DNA from: Actinomycetota bacterium | GTDB lineage: Bacteria > Actinomycetota > Thermoleophilia > Gaiellales > Gaiellaceae | Assembly (NCBI GenBank): GCA_003139545.1 | Contig: PLJC01000038.1 | Location: 62,587-126,586 of the forward strand | Length of the DNA: 64,000 bases | Direction: 5' to 3' | Shown here: in pieces, positions 25,431-35,167 of the stretch | Position numbering within the stretch: the first letter of the stretch is position 1 | Layout of the letters: each line of letters starts with the position of its first letter | The notes under the pieces: generated by a model | What the model was told of the DNA's origin: nothing | Database searches by the model: none | Seen by the model: only the letters and a program-made list of their open reading frames with translations | Position numbers and translations under genes: made by a program

Positions 25431-27349
25431 TCCTCTGGCTCCGTCTCGCGGCTGCGACCGCCGTCCTGCTTCTGCCCGGCGTGGTCGTCGCGCGTGCGCT
25501 CGGCCGCCGCACGGTGTCGGCGACGTTCGCGTGGTCGGTGGCGCTCGTCGCCGGCGCGCTCGCGCTCACCTTCGCCGTGCACGGCTCGCTCTGGCTCACG
25601 CTCGGCCTCGACCTCGGCGCGGGGGCGGCCGCGGTTCCGCTCGCATTCCGGCGCAGTCCCCGCGAGGAGCGACTGCCGGGCGGCGGCGCAGTCGTGGTCA
25701 CAGGCGTCGTGCTCGGCGCGCTCCTGTGGGGGATCGAGGGCGTCGTCCGCGGCGACGCGCTCTTCCATCTCGGTCGCATCCGCAAGCTGGACGACTTCGG
25801 CGCGCTCTCGCTTCGCACGGTGGACGAGTTCAAGGACGGCGGCCTCCACCCGGGCTACGCGTTCCCGCTCTGGCACGGCTGGCTCGCGCTCGTGGCCAAG
25901 ATCGCGCACGTCGACCCGACGTCGGTCGTCCTGCACGAGCCGAGCATCCTCGCGCCGCTCGCGCTTCTACTCGCGTACGAGGTCGGCCGCACCGTCTTCC
26001 GGTCGGCGTGGCTCGGCGTCGCGACGATGCTCGCGCAGGTCGCGCTCATCGCGTTCGCTCCCGGAAACGGTGGTTCCTATACATCGCTCGAGCTGCCGGG
26101 CTCGGTTGCACGCCAGCTGCTGGTTCCGGCCGCGCTGACGCTCTTCTTCCTGTTCGTCCGCGCGCCGTCGAGGCCGCTCGCGCTCACGCTCGCCGCGGCG
26201 GGGATGGATCTCGCGTTCGTCCATCCGACGTATGCGCTCTTCCTCGCCATCCCGCTCGCCGGCTTCGCGCTGGCGCGTGCGCTGCTCGTTCGAGCCGACG
26301 TGCGCGCGAACGCGATGGCCCTCACCGCATACGGCCTGCCTGTGCTGCTCGTCTTCGCGTGGCTCGAGCCGATCGTTGCCGAGACGCTGTCGCACAACCC
26401 GACCGCGACAGAGAAGGCGATCCAACTCCGGCACTACGCGAACGACCTCGTCGTCCATTCGCAGAGCAGCTTCCACCTCGCGCCCGGAATGATTGCCCGC
26501 AGCGGCTCGATCGCACTCGCAGCACTCGTGCTCGTTCCGCTCGCAGGGCTCGCTGCGCGGCGGCGCTGGGCCGCGTTCGTGCTCGGCGGGACGGTGGTCG
26601 TGCTCGTCCTCGAGCTGTGGTCGCTCGTCTTCCCGCACTTCTCCGATCTCGTCTCGCTGTCACAGGCGCGTCGCGCGGCGGGCTTCGTCCCGTTCGCCTT
26701 CGCGCTCGTCGGCGGGGCGTCGATTACGACGCGCTTCCTGCGGTGGGCCGTCCTCCCCACCGCACTCGCTGCGGGCATCGTGCTCCAGGTCGAGTTCCCC
26801 GGCGACTTCGGCGCCCGCTTCCACTCCGGGCCGGCGGTCGCCGCCTGGATCGCACTCTTCGGAGGACTCGCCGCGCTCGCGGTCGGTGCGCTCAGGCGCG
26901 GCGCACTCGAACGGCCGGGGCCGCTCGCTGCAGCCGCGGTCGCGCTCTTCGTGCTCCCCGTCGTCGTGCACGGCTTCGCGCACTGGCACGCCGCGGTGAC
27001 GACGGACGGGGACGCTCTGACACCGGGTCTCGTGCAGTACCTCCGCCACGAAGTGCCGCGCGGCTCGATCGTCTTTGCCGACCTGGAGACGAGCTACCGC
27101 ATTTCCGGCTACGTGCCCGTCTACGTTTGCAACGCTCCACCGTCCCACGTCGCCGACACGAAGGCGAACGATCCGGACGCGCGCCGCGCGGCCTGGCTCG
27201 AGTTCCTGCGGACGGGGAGCCTCGCCATTCCGAGGCAGTACCACGCGGACTGGATCGTGCTTCGCCGGCGCGAGCCCGTCGCCCGCGTCGAGGCGCAGGG
27301 CGCGGTCCCGGTCTACCGCGACGCGAGCTTCGTCTTGCTCAAGCCCTGA
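25427..27349 (+). CDS. Large GT-C-like polytopic membrane protein
   Basis: 640 aa with roughly 13-15 hydrophobic segments and a soluble C-terminal part (ADLETSYRISGYVPVYVCNAPP onward). GDALFHLGRIRKLDDFG in the first outer loop is where GT-C enzymes place their acidic catalytic residues. A role in adding sugars from a polyprenyl-phosphate donor outside the membrane is inferred, not proven. It ends by overlapping the convergent M23 gene by 37 bp. Confidence 0.7.
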   Translation: MILWLRLAAATAVLLLPGVVVARALGRRTVSATFAWSVALVAGALALTFAVHGSLWLTLGLDLGAGAAAVPLAFRRSPREERLPGGGAVVVTGVVLGALLWGIEGVVRGDALFHLGRIRKLDDFGALSLRTVDEFKDGGLHPGYAFPLWHGWLALVAKIAHVDPTSVVLHEPSILAPLALLLAYEVGRTVFRSAWLGVATMLAQVALIAFAPGNGGSYTSLELPGSVARQLLVPAALTLFFLFVRAPSRPLALTLAAAGMDLAFVHPTYALFLAIPLAGFALARALLVRADVRANAMALTAYGLPVLLVFAWLEPIVAETLSHNPTATEKAIQLRHYANDLVVHSQSSFHLAPGMIARSGSIALAALVLVPLAGLAARRRWAAFVLGGTVVVLVLELWSLVFPHFSDLVSLSQARRAAGFVPFAFALVGGASITTRFLRWAVLPTALAAGIVLQVEFPGDFGARFHSGPAVAAWIALFGGLAALAVGALRRGALERPGPLAAAAVALFVLPVVVHGFAHWHAAVTTDGDALTPGLVQYLRHEVPRGSIVFADLETSYRISGYVPVYVCNAPPSHVADTKANDPDARRAAWLEFLRTGSLAIPRQYHADWIVLRRREPVARVEAQGAVPVYRDASFVLLKP

Positions 27350-28182
27350 TTGTTCTCGACGTCGAACGCGAGCGACCCCGTGCCCGTGTTCCCGCGCGTG
27401 TCCGAGGCCTGGACCTCGATGGCGTAGTGGCCGTCCTGCAGGGCGATGCCGTGCGTGAGCCAGAACACGAAGCGGCCCGTCCGCCCCGGGAAGTTCTGAT
27501 GCGTCCCGGGCGCGTAGACGGAGTTGAAGGCGCTCTTCGGATGGTAGGTGGACGAGTCCACGGCCACCGTCCAGGGGACGACGGCGAGGCCGTTCTGCAC
27601 GAGGCGCCAGCGGATGAGCGCCGGCGTCCACATCGCGTTCTGCCACGGCGGCGGCGGCGTGATCGGCGGCGGGTCGTACGCCTCGACCGTCGCCTGGACG
27701 CTGCCGTCCGTCTCCTGGACCTCGATGGGGCCGACGATGGGCGTCGTCGTGTCGGCGAACGGCGTGAGCGCGCCCGGCCGGAGCGGGTTGACGTACGTCG
27801 TGCCGTCGAACTCTGCGAAATGCACGTGGCCGAAGCCTGGGCGGACGAAGCCGATCTGGTCGCCGGTCTGCACGTACGAGTGCTCGGGGACGGTCGCCTG
27901 GACGTGCCAGTAGGAGAATTCGTGGCCGTCCGGTTGCCGGACGGCGATCGCGTCGGAGTAGCGGAAGACGGTTCCGGGCGCCACGGCGTAGATGGCCGTT
28001 CCGTCCGGGACCGAGATGTCCACGCCGAAGTGGAAGGAGCCGAACAGGCGCGGGTCGTCGAAGGCGCCGCGGATCGCGTGCTGCTGGTTGAACGGCTTCA
28101 CGGGCCAGCCGTAGGCATGCGCGAGCGCGGGCGCACTCAGCCCCGCGACCCCTGCCGCAAGAAACGCTACTACCCTGACCAC
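27313..28182 (-). CDS. Secreted M23-family metallopeptidase
   Basis: 289 aa with an N-terminal signal peptide (cleavage near ALAHA, about residue 22). The LytM-like core shows HFGVDISV (His-x3-Asp zinc ligands) and GHVHFAEF (HxH). A C-terminal Ig-like/beta domain of about 130 aa follows a Pro-rich linker (PPPITPPPPW). Likely cuts peptidoglycan cross-links; here it could open the wall for glycan attachment. GTG 28182 diverges from the GT4 gene. Confidence 0.88.
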   Translation of the reverse strand: MVRVVAFLAAGVAGLSAPALAHAYGWPVKPFNQQHAIRGAFDDPRLFGSFHFGVDISVPDGTAIYAVAPGTVFRYSDAIAVRQPDGHEFSYWHVQATVPEHSYVQTGDQIGFVRPGFGHVHFAEFDGTTYVNPLRPGALTPFADTTTPIVGPIEVQETDGSVQATVEAYDPPPITPPPPWQNAMWTPALIRWRLVQNGLAVVPWTVAVDSSTYHPKSAFNSVYAPGTHQNFPGRTGRFVFWLTHGIALQDGHYAIEVQASDTRGNTGTGSLAFDVENNQGLSKTKLASR

Positions 28183-28194
28183 GGCCCGCGGCGG

Positions 28195-28204
28195 ACCGTA
28201 GCAT
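28195..28204. promoter_or_regulatory. Divergent overlapping -10 boxes TACGGT (-) / TAGCAT (+)
   Basis: The plus box TAGCAT (28199-28204) ends 7 nt before GTG 28212; the minus box TACGGT (28195-28200) is 12 nt before GTG 28182. They share the TA. Confidence 0.5.
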
Positions 28205-28211
28205 CCTGACG

Positions 28212-29462
28212 GTGAAACTCCTACTCGTGACGCTGTACTTCCCGCCCGCGGGCGGCGGCGGTGTCCAGCGTCCCTTGAAGTTCGCCAGCCACCTTCCGGC
28301 GCTCGGGATCGAGACCCACGTGCTGGCCCCCGACGACCCGAAGTGGCTGCACGAGGACGCCGACCTGCCGCTTCCGACGCAGGCGTGGGTGCACCGCGCG
28401 CGCTACGTCGGGCCCCGCGGGCGCAGGCTCGCGGACGAGCTGCACGGGCGTTCGGGCGTCGACCTGGCGGTTCGTCGCGCGTCGACGGTCGGCCGCCGCC
28501 TGCTCGTGCCGGACGAGAACGTGACCTGGAACGCGACGGCGATCCCGAAGGCGATTTCGATCGCGCGCAGCGAGGGAATCGACGTCGTGCTCACGACGTC
28601 GCCGCCAGGCTCCGTCCACCTCGTCGGCGCCGCCGTGCAGAAGGCGACCGGCGCGAAATGGGTGGCCGATCTCCGGGACTCGCTGCTTGCGCACCCGCAC
28701 CGCCGGTCGGACACTCTCGCCGCGCGCGTGAAGGAGCAGGCAATGCGCGGCGTCGCCTCGCTCGTCGCGCACCGGGCGGATGCGATCGTCGCGGCCGCCG
28801 ACGCGATCGCCGAGGAGACCCGGTCGCTCAACCCTCGAGGGCGCGTCGTGACGATCGAGAACGGCTGCGACTTCGACGACTTCGCCGGGCTCGAGTACAA
28901 GCGGTCCGACGTCTTCCGCCTCACGCACACGGGCTCCTTCTTCGGCAAGCGCGACCCGAAGCCGTTCCTGCGCGCGCTCGCCGACTCCGGGCTCGAAGAC
29001 GTGAGCGTGCGCTTCGTCGGCGACTTCAGACCCGGCGACCGGGAGTTCATGACCGAGCTCGGCCTCGCCGACCGCGTCGCGCTGATCGACCACGTGCCGC
29101 GACGGCGCTCGCTCGAGCTCCAGCGCGAGAGCGAGGCGCTGCTCCTGCTCATCCCCGAGGCCGGCGGCCGGGGACGCGGCGTGCTTTCCGGAAAGGTGTT
29201 CGAGTACATCGCGGCGGAGCGTCCGATCCTTGCGATCGTGCCGCCGGACGGTGCGGCCGCGCGACTCATCCGCGACACGGGCGTCGGCGTCGTCGTGGCG
29301 CCCGAGGACGTGGACGGCATCCGCGAGGCGCTCGTCGACCTGCACACGCGGTGGCGCGACGGCGGCCTCGACTCGGCGCCGCTGGCACCCGAGTGGCGCG
29401 AGCAGTTGTCGCGCGGGCGGCGCGTCGAGCAGCTCGCCGACCTGCTGCGGAGCCTCGCGTGA
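28212..29462 (+). CDS. GT4-family glycosyltransferase
   Basis: 416 aa GT-B. LYFPPAGGGGVQRPLKFASHLPALG is the acceptor-side opening; the middle has VVLTTSPPGSVHLVGAAV and WVADLRDSL, and the donor site is GVLSGKVFEYIAAERPILAI. Belongs to the WcaI/Cap-like branch. Starts a three-gene operon with 4-bp overlaps to a polymerase and a second GT4. Confidence 0.9.
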   Translation: MKLLLVTLYFPPAGGGGVQRPLKFASHLPALGIETHVLAPDDPKWLHEDADLPLPTQAWVHRARYVGPRGRRLADELHGRSGVDLAVRRASTVGRRLLVPDENVTWNATAIPKAISIARSEGIDVVLTTSPPGSVHLVGAAVQKATGAKWVADLRDSLLAHPHRRSDTLAARVKEQAMRGVASLVAHRADAIVAAADAIAEETRSLNPRGRVVTIENGCDFDDFAGLEYKRSDVFRLTHTGSFFGKRDPKPFLRALADSGLEDVSVRFVGDFRPGDREFMTELGLADRVALIDHVPRRRSLELQRESEALLLLIPEAGGRGRGVLSGKVFEYIAAERPILAIVPPDGAAARLIRDTGVGVVVAPEDVDGIREALVDLHTRWRDGGLDSAPLAPEWREQLSRGRRVEQLADLLRSLA

Positions 29463-30799
29463 CCGCCGCCGCCGTCGCGCTTCCGCGCGTCGTGAGCCGC
29501 ACGCGCGTGACGGACTTCTTCTTCTTCGCGACGTTCTTCTGCGTGACGTTCGAGAAGGTGCACTGGAGCATCGCGGGCACGGTCGGCATCGCCGACGTGC
29601 TGACGATCCTGTTCCTCGTCGCCTTCGCGCTGCAAAGCCGCGGTCCGTCACCCCGGACGACGGGGATCCTCGTCGCGTTCTTCGTCGCCTTCATGCTCGT
29701 GTACTTCCTCGGCTTCTACAACCTGCAGACGAAGCAGGCGCTCGATCAATACGAGAAGGGAATGGTCAAGTTCGCGCTGCACTTCGTGTTCCTCGCGTGC
29801 GCCGTGACGTACCTCGCGCGGCGGGGGCAGCGCTTCTACTGGCGGACGATGGGATGGTTCGCCGCAGGTCTGCTCGCGAACGCGGTGTACGGCGTCCTGC
29901 AACTGCTGGCGGCGCGCGCCGGCCACAACCTCGACAGCATCGTGCTCTCGCCGCTGACCGGAGGTGCGAGCTCGATCAACATCTACGGCTCGGTGAACGG
30001 CGCGTCCGTCTACCGGCCGAACGCGCTCACCGGCGACCCGAACCATCTCGGGATCATGCTCGACGTCCCGCTGCTCGCACTGACGCCGGTCTACCTGCGG
30101 CTCGAGCGTGGGAACCGCCTGCGCTGGCCGCTCGGCCTGACGCTCGGGTTCCTGCTGCTCGTGCTCATCGCGACGCTCTCGCGCAGCGGCGCGCTCGGTC
30201 TGCTCGTCGGCCTGCTCATCCTCGCCATTCCGTACAGGCGATTTGTATGGTCGCGGGCGCTGCTCGTCCCGCTTGCGGCGGTGGCGCTCGTGCTCGCGTA
30301 CGTGGTGGACACGCGCCGGCACTTCTTCTCCGTCGTACTCGCTTCGCGCGTGCAGACAGGCGGAAGCTCGACCTCGGCACACTTCGCCGTCTACAACTTC
30401 ATCCCGCACGTGTTGCACTCGAACCCGCTGCTCGGGCTCGGCCTGAACACGTTCTCGGTGTACTACGAGTTCGTCACCGGCAAGACGAACTGGGGGCCGC
30501 ACTCGTACTGGGTGGCGCTCATCGTCGAGACCGGCCTCGTCGGCGCGCTGCTCTTCGTCGTCTTCCTGCGCTACGTGTTCCTGAGGCTACGGGCGGCGCG
30601 CACACTTGGTCGTGCGCTCGACCGGGCCGGCGATCCGCTGGGCGCGCGCGTGCGCCCGCTCGCGTGGGGGATGACCGCAGCGCTCGCGGGGACGATGGCG
30701 GCGAACTTCTTCTACCTGACGATGCAGTTCTATTACTTCTACGGGTTCGTCGCGCTCGCGCTCGCGCTGCCCGTCGTGTTCGCGCGTCGACGCGCGTGA
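29459..30799 (+). CDS. Wzy/WaaL-like O-antigen polymerase or ligase
   Basis: 446 aa with about 11-12 hydrophobic helices. The Wzy_C-type signature sits in the last third: HSNPLLGLGLNTFSV, then GPHSYWVALIVETGLVGALL, whose His is the conserved loop residue. Such proteins polymerise or ligate lipid-linked repeats on the outer face of the membrane. With the Wzx at 10259 it offers a Wzx/Wzy route beside the ABC exporters. Confidence 0.87.
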   Translation: MTAAAVALPRVVSRTRVTDFFFFATFFCVTFEKVHWSIAGTVGIADVLTILFLVAFALQSRGPSPRTTGILVAFFVAFMLVYFLGFYNLQTKQALDQYEKGMVKFALHFVFLACAVTYLARRGQRFYWRTMGWFAAGLLANAVYGVLQLLAARAGHNLDSIVLSPLTGGASSINIYGSVNGASVYRPNALTGDPNHLGIMLDVPLLALTPVYLRLERGNRLRWPLGLTLGFLLLVLIATLSRSGALGLLVGLLILAIPYRRFVWSRALLVPLAAVALVLAYVVDTRRHFFSVVLASRVQTGGSSTSAHFAVYNFIPHVLHSNPLLGLGLNTFSVYYEFVTGKTNWGPHSYWVALIVETGLVGALLFVVFLRYVFLRLRAARTLGRALDRAGDPLGARVRPLAWGMTAALAGTMAANFFYLTMQFYYFYGFVALALALPVVFARRRA

Positions 30800-31794
30800 A
30801 GGTCCTCGTCCTGACCACGTCGTACCCGCGCGACGATCGCGATCCGGCTGGACGCTTCGTTCGGGACAGCGTCTACGCTGTGCGAGCACAGGGAGTCGAC
30901 GTCGACGTCCTCTCGCCTGCGTCCTTCCGGCACTACGGCCTTGCGTACGGCTACGGCATCGTCGGGAACATCCGTCGGCGTCCGTGGCTCGTCGCGGCTG
31001 TTCCGCCGATGCTCTGGCAGTTCCGCCGCTCCGCGGCGCGAACGGACGCCGACCTCGTGCACGCGCACTGGCTCGCGGCCGGCGCGGTGGCGGCAACGCT
31101 GCGGAAGCCGTTCGTTGTGCAGGTGTGGGGGACCGACGTCGAGCTCGCGCGCCGCGTCCCGCTGCTCGCGCGCTGGATCCTGCGTCGCGCGGCGCTTGTG
31201 CTCGCCGCATCGGAGTACCTCGCCGGCGAGGCGCGCGCGCTCGGGGCGCGCGACGTCCGCGTTGTCCCCGCGGTCGTCCCCGTCCCGGATGTCGTCGCCG
31301 AGCCTGACGAGCCACCGCACGTCCTCTATGCGGGAAGGCTCTCGCCGGAGAAGGGGATCGAGGAGTTCCTTGCCGCGACGGACGGGATGCCGCGCGTGGT
31401 CGTCGGAGCCGGGCCGATACGTGTTGCCGAGAGCGTCGGCGCGATATCCCCTGCCGAGATGGGCGGCTACTACGCGCGGGCCGCCCTCGTCTGCGTCCCC
31501 TCGCGGCGCGAGGGCTACGGCATGGTCGCGCGCGAGGCGATGGCGTATGGGAGGCCGGTCGTCGCCACCGCAGTCGGCGGGCTCCGCGACGCGGTCGAGG
31601 ATGGCGTGACGGGCATGCTCGTGCCCGCGCACGACGTTCCTGCGCTCCGAGCTGCGATCACGCGGCTGCTCCAGGACGGCGCACTCCGCCGACGGCTCGG
31701 GAGCGCTGCTCGAGCGAAGGCCGAGCGCGAATATGCAGTGGAGCCAGCGGCACGGGCGATCGTTGCGGTCTACGCGGCTGCGGTCGGTCGCTAG
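30796..31794 (+). CDS. GT4-family glycosyltransferase
   Basis: 332 aa GT-B. LTTSYPRDDRDPAGRFVRD and DLVHAHWLAAGAV in the first half; VLYAGRLSPEKGIEEFL and SRREGYGMVAREAMAYGRPVV (E-x7-E motif) in the second. GTG 30796 overlaps the polymerase stop. It converges on the GNAT-like gene, sharing 4 bp. Confidence 0.92.
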   Translation: MKVLVLTTSYPRDDRDPAGRFVRDSVYAVRAQGVDVDVLSPASFRHYGLAYGYGIVGNIRRRPWLVAAVPPMLWQFRRSAARTDADLVHAHWLAAGAVAATLRKPFVVQVWGTDVELARRVPLLARWILRRAALVLAASEYLAGEARALGARDVRVVPAVVPVPDVVAEPDEPPHVLYAGRLSPEKGIEEFLAATDGMPRVVVGAGPIRVAESVGAISPAEMGGYYARAALVCVPSRREGYGMVAREAMAYGRPVVATAVGGLRDAVEDGVTGMLVPAHDVPALRAAITRLLQDGALRRRLGSAARAKAEREYAVEPAARAIVAVYAAAVGR

Positions 31795-32813
31795 AACGTC
31801 GCGTAGAAGAACGGGCTCGGGCTCACCGGCTCCACGATCGCGCGTGCCGAGCGAACGTAGACCGTGAAGGGCGAACGTGGGATGAAGCCCATGAGGCGGC
31901 ACGCCCGAACCAGGGCGCCGTCGCCCTCCTTGCTGGGCCAAGGCTGAATCCTGACGGTTCGAGCAGATCCCTCTTTCGCGAATTCGGCAAGCGCTGCGAG
32001 CAGTGCAACAGCCGAGGCAAGACCCGGGCGGCTCGGACGCCATGCGAGCAGCTGTACCTGCTCTGCCTCCGCTTCGGTCAGGACGAGAGCCCGGATTCCG
32101 CGACGCCCCGGAAGCTCCAATGCTCGGATCGAGCCGCTCGCGAGGAACCAGTCCCACGAGTCGTTGCCCGCAATGGTCCACGATCGGTCCATGTTCGACG
32201 GCTCGACGAGCTTGGAGTCGGCGCCGGTGGCGGCTTCGGATTGCATCGGCCCGGTCCCGGCGATGCCGCGGCCGACGGCGCCGACGACCGTGAGGGGGAC
32301 GCTTTGACCGACGACGAGTGCGCGCCGGAGCACATCGCGTCGGGGAGACGACGTCGCGAGGACGTAGGGACGCGCACTCGTCGTCTGCGCGCGATAGCCG
32401 GCTCGCTCGAAGATGGCCCCCACGTGGGGCGTGACATACGCGTGCAGCGGATCGATGCCGCGCTCGGCGGCAGCGTCCGACACTGCCCACAGCAAGTCGA
32501 GCGCGACGGGACGTTCGCCACCGCGCTCGCGCGAGCGCCGGTAGCGCTCGTCGACGACGTACGCCTCGACCTTCCCCGAGTCGGCCGTTCGTCCGCCGAC
32601 ACGGGCACGGACCGGGATGACGGAGCAATGACCAATGACCTCGTCGCCATCCCGGGCGAAGGCGTGCAGCGCCCATCCATACGGGTTCTCGATGAAGAGG
32701 TGTCGAAGATAGGCGAGTTGCAGGTACTTCGGGTCGACGCGTCCGTAGAGGCTGCCGACCGACTCGAGACCGGAGTCGTCGAGCGGCCCCGCGAACGTCT
32801 CGATGTCGATCAC
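31791..32813 (-). CDS. GNAT-fold acyltransferase-like protein
   Basis: 340 aa. The N-terminal half looks like a GNAT domain: YLQLAYLRHLFIENPYG, DEVIGHCSVIPVRARVGG and VVDERYRRSRERGG (acetyl-CoA loop position), then HVGAIFERAGY. The C-terminal half is divergent. It probably acylates a glycan or precursor, since it is the last gene of a carbamoylation/deacetylation operon. GTG 32813 overlaps the deacetylase stop. Confidence 0.65.
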   Translation of the reverse strand: MIDIETFAGPLDDSGLESVGSLYGRVDPKYLQLAYLRHLFIENPYGWALHAFARDGDEVIGHCSVIPVRARVGGRTADSGKVEAYVVDERYRRSRERGGERPVALDLLWAVSDAAAERGIDPLHAYVTPHVGAIFERAGYRAQTTSARPYVLATSSPRRDVLRRALVVGQSVPLTVVGAVGRGIAGTGPMQSEAATGADSKLVEPSNMDRSWTIAGNDSWDWFLASGSIRALELPGRRGIRALVLTEAEAEQVQLLAWRPSRPGLASAVALLAALAEFAKEGSARTVRIQPWPSKEGDGALVRACRLMGFIPRSPFTVYVRSARAIVEPVSPSPFFYATF

Positions 32814-34066
32814 GCCGCGGCGAGCTTCTCGGCGCGCTCGCGCCACCAGCTCTGGATCGTCCCGACCGAGGCGGCCCATCCGCCTCGCTTCAGCCCGTAT
32901 TCGATCGCCGAGCGGTAGACCGTCGCGAAGTCATCGTGTTCCAGGTTGTTCGGATGGAACGACAGGGTTGCGACGCCTCCCGCGTCGGCGATCACGTCGA
33001 TCAGGTGGTGGACGAGCTCGAGGGCGAGCTCGACATCGAGCTCCAGCGCCACTGGGTTGAAGATGGGGCCGTCCTGGATGATCAGCGGCACCTCGATGAG
33101 CTGCAACATCGAGTTGCTCTCCAGGTCGAAGTGGTGGAACGGCAGCGAGGTGCCTGCCCGGAAGCCGATCGAGCGGTTGAATCCGAGCGTGCTGTCGGCG
33201 GCTAGTCCCGCTTCGTCCTGGAGGCGCGGAGTCGTACGGATGTCCCAGTGGAGGAAGTGCTGCCGCGTCGTCTTGATCTCGAGCCCGGTGGCTCGCTCGA
33301 GCGTCGCTTTCTGGGTGGCGAGGAGACCCGGCTCGAGCGCGGAGTGATAGCTGCCGTGCAGCCCGACGTCGAAGCCGTCGTCGGAAAGCTGCCGGATGAC
33401 GTCGACGATGCGATGACGCTCGCCTCGGAACGTGCATGGGTCGTTCAAGCCGTAGAGGCAGTCGTAGCGGCTGACGTGCCGGTCGGGAAGGACGGTGAAG
33501 AAGTACGAAGCCGTCACACCCGCTTCCAGCTCCATCGCAACGCAGCGCTCGAGCGTCGGGGTCGCCGATGGGGCAAGCGAGATTCCGGTCCGAGCTGCGC
33601 GCGCAAGTCGCACAGGCGGTCGGGCGAGCCGCAACAGCTGCTGCGAGAGGCCGCCGTGTCGTGGACGCTCGAGCGAGTTCTGCATGGAGCGCAGGACCTG
33701 GCGCGGCGTGGACGACGTGCTGACCAGGTCGACGTCGTGCGTCAAGCAGAGCGCGAAGGCCTTGCCGTCCGGCCAGAGCGGCGTGAGCGAGATGCCGGCA
33801 CCCTCGAGGCGCCGACGCTCCTCCGCGGCCCAGCGATCGATCTCGGGGGAGACGAGCGTGCCGTCGCGGAAGCTCTCCGAGAAGCCGAACTCCCAACAGC
33901 CCCATTGATCGCGATAGCTGTGCTCGTACTCCTCCTCGCGCAGGAAACGACGCGCCAGGGGCTCCGGTAGTCGTGGGACTTCGACGTCCGACCTGTCGGG
34001 CAGACCCAGCCAGAGGCGAACCGTCTTCTCGAGATACTCCCGCCGGTCAACTCGCTCGCTGGCCAC
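32810..34066 (-). CDS. Polysaccharide deacetylase-like (NodB-fold) protein
   Basis: 418 aa. About 130 residues of unassigned N-terminus precede a NodB-like core: FALCLTHDVDLVS (metal Asp), AMELEAGVTASYFF, and GFDVGLHGSYHS (His motif). Such proteins in glycan loci remove N-acetyl groups or modify chains. The start is GTG 34066, eight nt after TAGGCT; the open frame extends to 34201 but is Arg-rich and not homologous. Confidence 0.8.
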   Translation of the reverse strand: MASERVDRREYLEKTVRLWLGLPDRSDVEVPRLPEPLARRFLREEEYEHSYRDQWGCWEFGFSESFRDGTLVSPEIDRWAAEERRRLEGAGISLTPLWPDGKAFALCLTHDVDLVSTSSTPRQVLRSMQNSLERPRHGGLSQQLLRLARPPVRLARAARTGISLAPSATPTLERCVAMELEAGVTASYFFTVLPDRHVSRYDCLYGLNDPCTFRGERHRIVDVIRQLSDDGFDVGLHGSYHSALEPGLLATQKATLERATGLEIKTTRQHFLHWDIRTTPRLQDEAGLAADSTLGFNRSIGFRAGTSLPFHHFDLESNSMLQLIEVPLIIQDGPIFNPVALELDVELALELVHHLIDVIADAGGVATLSFHPNNLEHDDFATVYRSAIEYGLKRGGWAASVGTIQSWWRERAEKLAAA

Positions 34067-34074
34067 GATGCCGG

Positions 34075-34080
34075 AGCCTA
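34075..34080 (-). promoter_or_regulatory. -10 box TAGGCT for deacetylase/GNAT genes
   Basis: TAGGCT ends 8 nt before GTG 34066 and fixes that start. Confidence 0.45.
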
Positions 34081-34109
34081 TCCGGGTCGGCGGTGGCGCC
34101 GGCCGCCGG

Positions 34110-35090
34110 TTACGGGCCGTTCCGCGTGACGCTCGGCGGCTTCGTGAGCAGGTAGCGGTGCTCGCCCTCGCCCCACATCGCACCAGCTCCGCGCACGCCA
34201 CGTTCGATGGCGCCGTCGAGATCGAATTGACTGCGGCCGACGATCTTCTCGTAGACGACGCCTAGCGCGTCGAGCATTGCGTGCAGCTCCTCGGCGGAGG
34301 TGTGCGTCTCCACCGGCACGTACCAGGTGTCGCAAAAGATGAATCGATGCGCAGGCATGCCGATGACCGAGAGAACCGCCCGTGTGTGCTCGATGGGAAT
34401 GCGCTCGAAGATCGGGCGTAACGCTCGCCTGGTCTCCCAGAAGATCCCACCTGTGCCGTACAGGTAGAGGAACGCACGTCCACCTGGGCGGAGCACGCGC
34501 ACAAGTTCGGAGAGGCCTCGTTCGATCGACGCCGTGTGGTGGAGCACACCGTTGCAGAAGACGAAGTCGAACTCGCCGTCGTCGAACGGAAGCGCGAAGA
34601 CGTCCGCCTCTACGAATCGAACCGGCAGCCCGCTGCCTTGCGCGATGCGCTCGGCAGCAGCGAAAGCCTTGGCCATGTAGTCGACTGCGCAGACGTGTCC
34701 CGCACCCGCAAGCGCGAGAGCCAACGCATATCGGCCCGAGCCGCAACCGATGTCGGCAACTCGCGCTCCCACAACTGCCTTCTGCACGAACTCCGCCGGC
34801 AGCCGCGCCTCGAGCAGCGCTGTGCTTTCGATACGCAACGCCTGCTCGTCGAGCTCAGCCCACAGGGTTGAGTACAGATCGGCTGTTGTCGCTTCGAGCG
34901 ATCCACCCAGTCGGCGCTCGCCGAGGCTGCCGCGGTATGGGGAGACCGCATCGGCATACGCATCCGCTCCTCGTAACAGCCGCACGATGTGGGCCTCGGC
35001 AAATGGCACGGGGTCGTCGTGTACGACCTCGGCGTACGGCTCTACGGGGTAGAGGAATCGGAACAGCTCGTGGCAAAGGACGATTGCCAA
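34110..35090 (-). CDS. Class I SAM methyltransferase
   Basis: 326 aa from TTG 35090. RVADIGCGSGRYALALA is the SAM motif, AVDYMAKAFAAA the acidic strand, and DFVFCNGVLHHT the post-motif of type-11 methyltransferases. The frame stays open upstream: a CTG at 35171 overlaps the carbamoyltransferase stop as CTGA and would add 27 plausible residues, so the true start may be non-canonical. Confidence 0.85.
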   Translation of the reverse strand: MAIVLCHELFRFLYPVEPYAEVVHDDPVPFAEAHIVRLLRGADAYADAVSPYRGSLGERRLGGSLEATTADLYSTLWAELDEQALRIESTALLEARLPAEFVQKAVVGARVADIGCGSGRYALALALAGAGHVCAVDYMAKAFAAAERIAQGSGLPVRFVEADVFALPFDDGEFDFVFCNGVLHHTASIERGLSELVRVLRPGGRAFLYLYGTGGIFWETRRALRPIFERIPIEHTRAVLSVIGMPAHRFIFCDTWYVPVETHTSAEELHAMLDALGVVYEKIVGRSQFDLDGAIERGVRGAGAMWGEGEHRYLLTKPPSVTRNGP

Positions 35091-35167
35091 ATACGCGAGG
35101 CCTGCGTCGACGAGTTCGTCGCAGCGCCTGACGAACTCCTCGAGCAGGCTCGAGTACGTTTCGGTGC

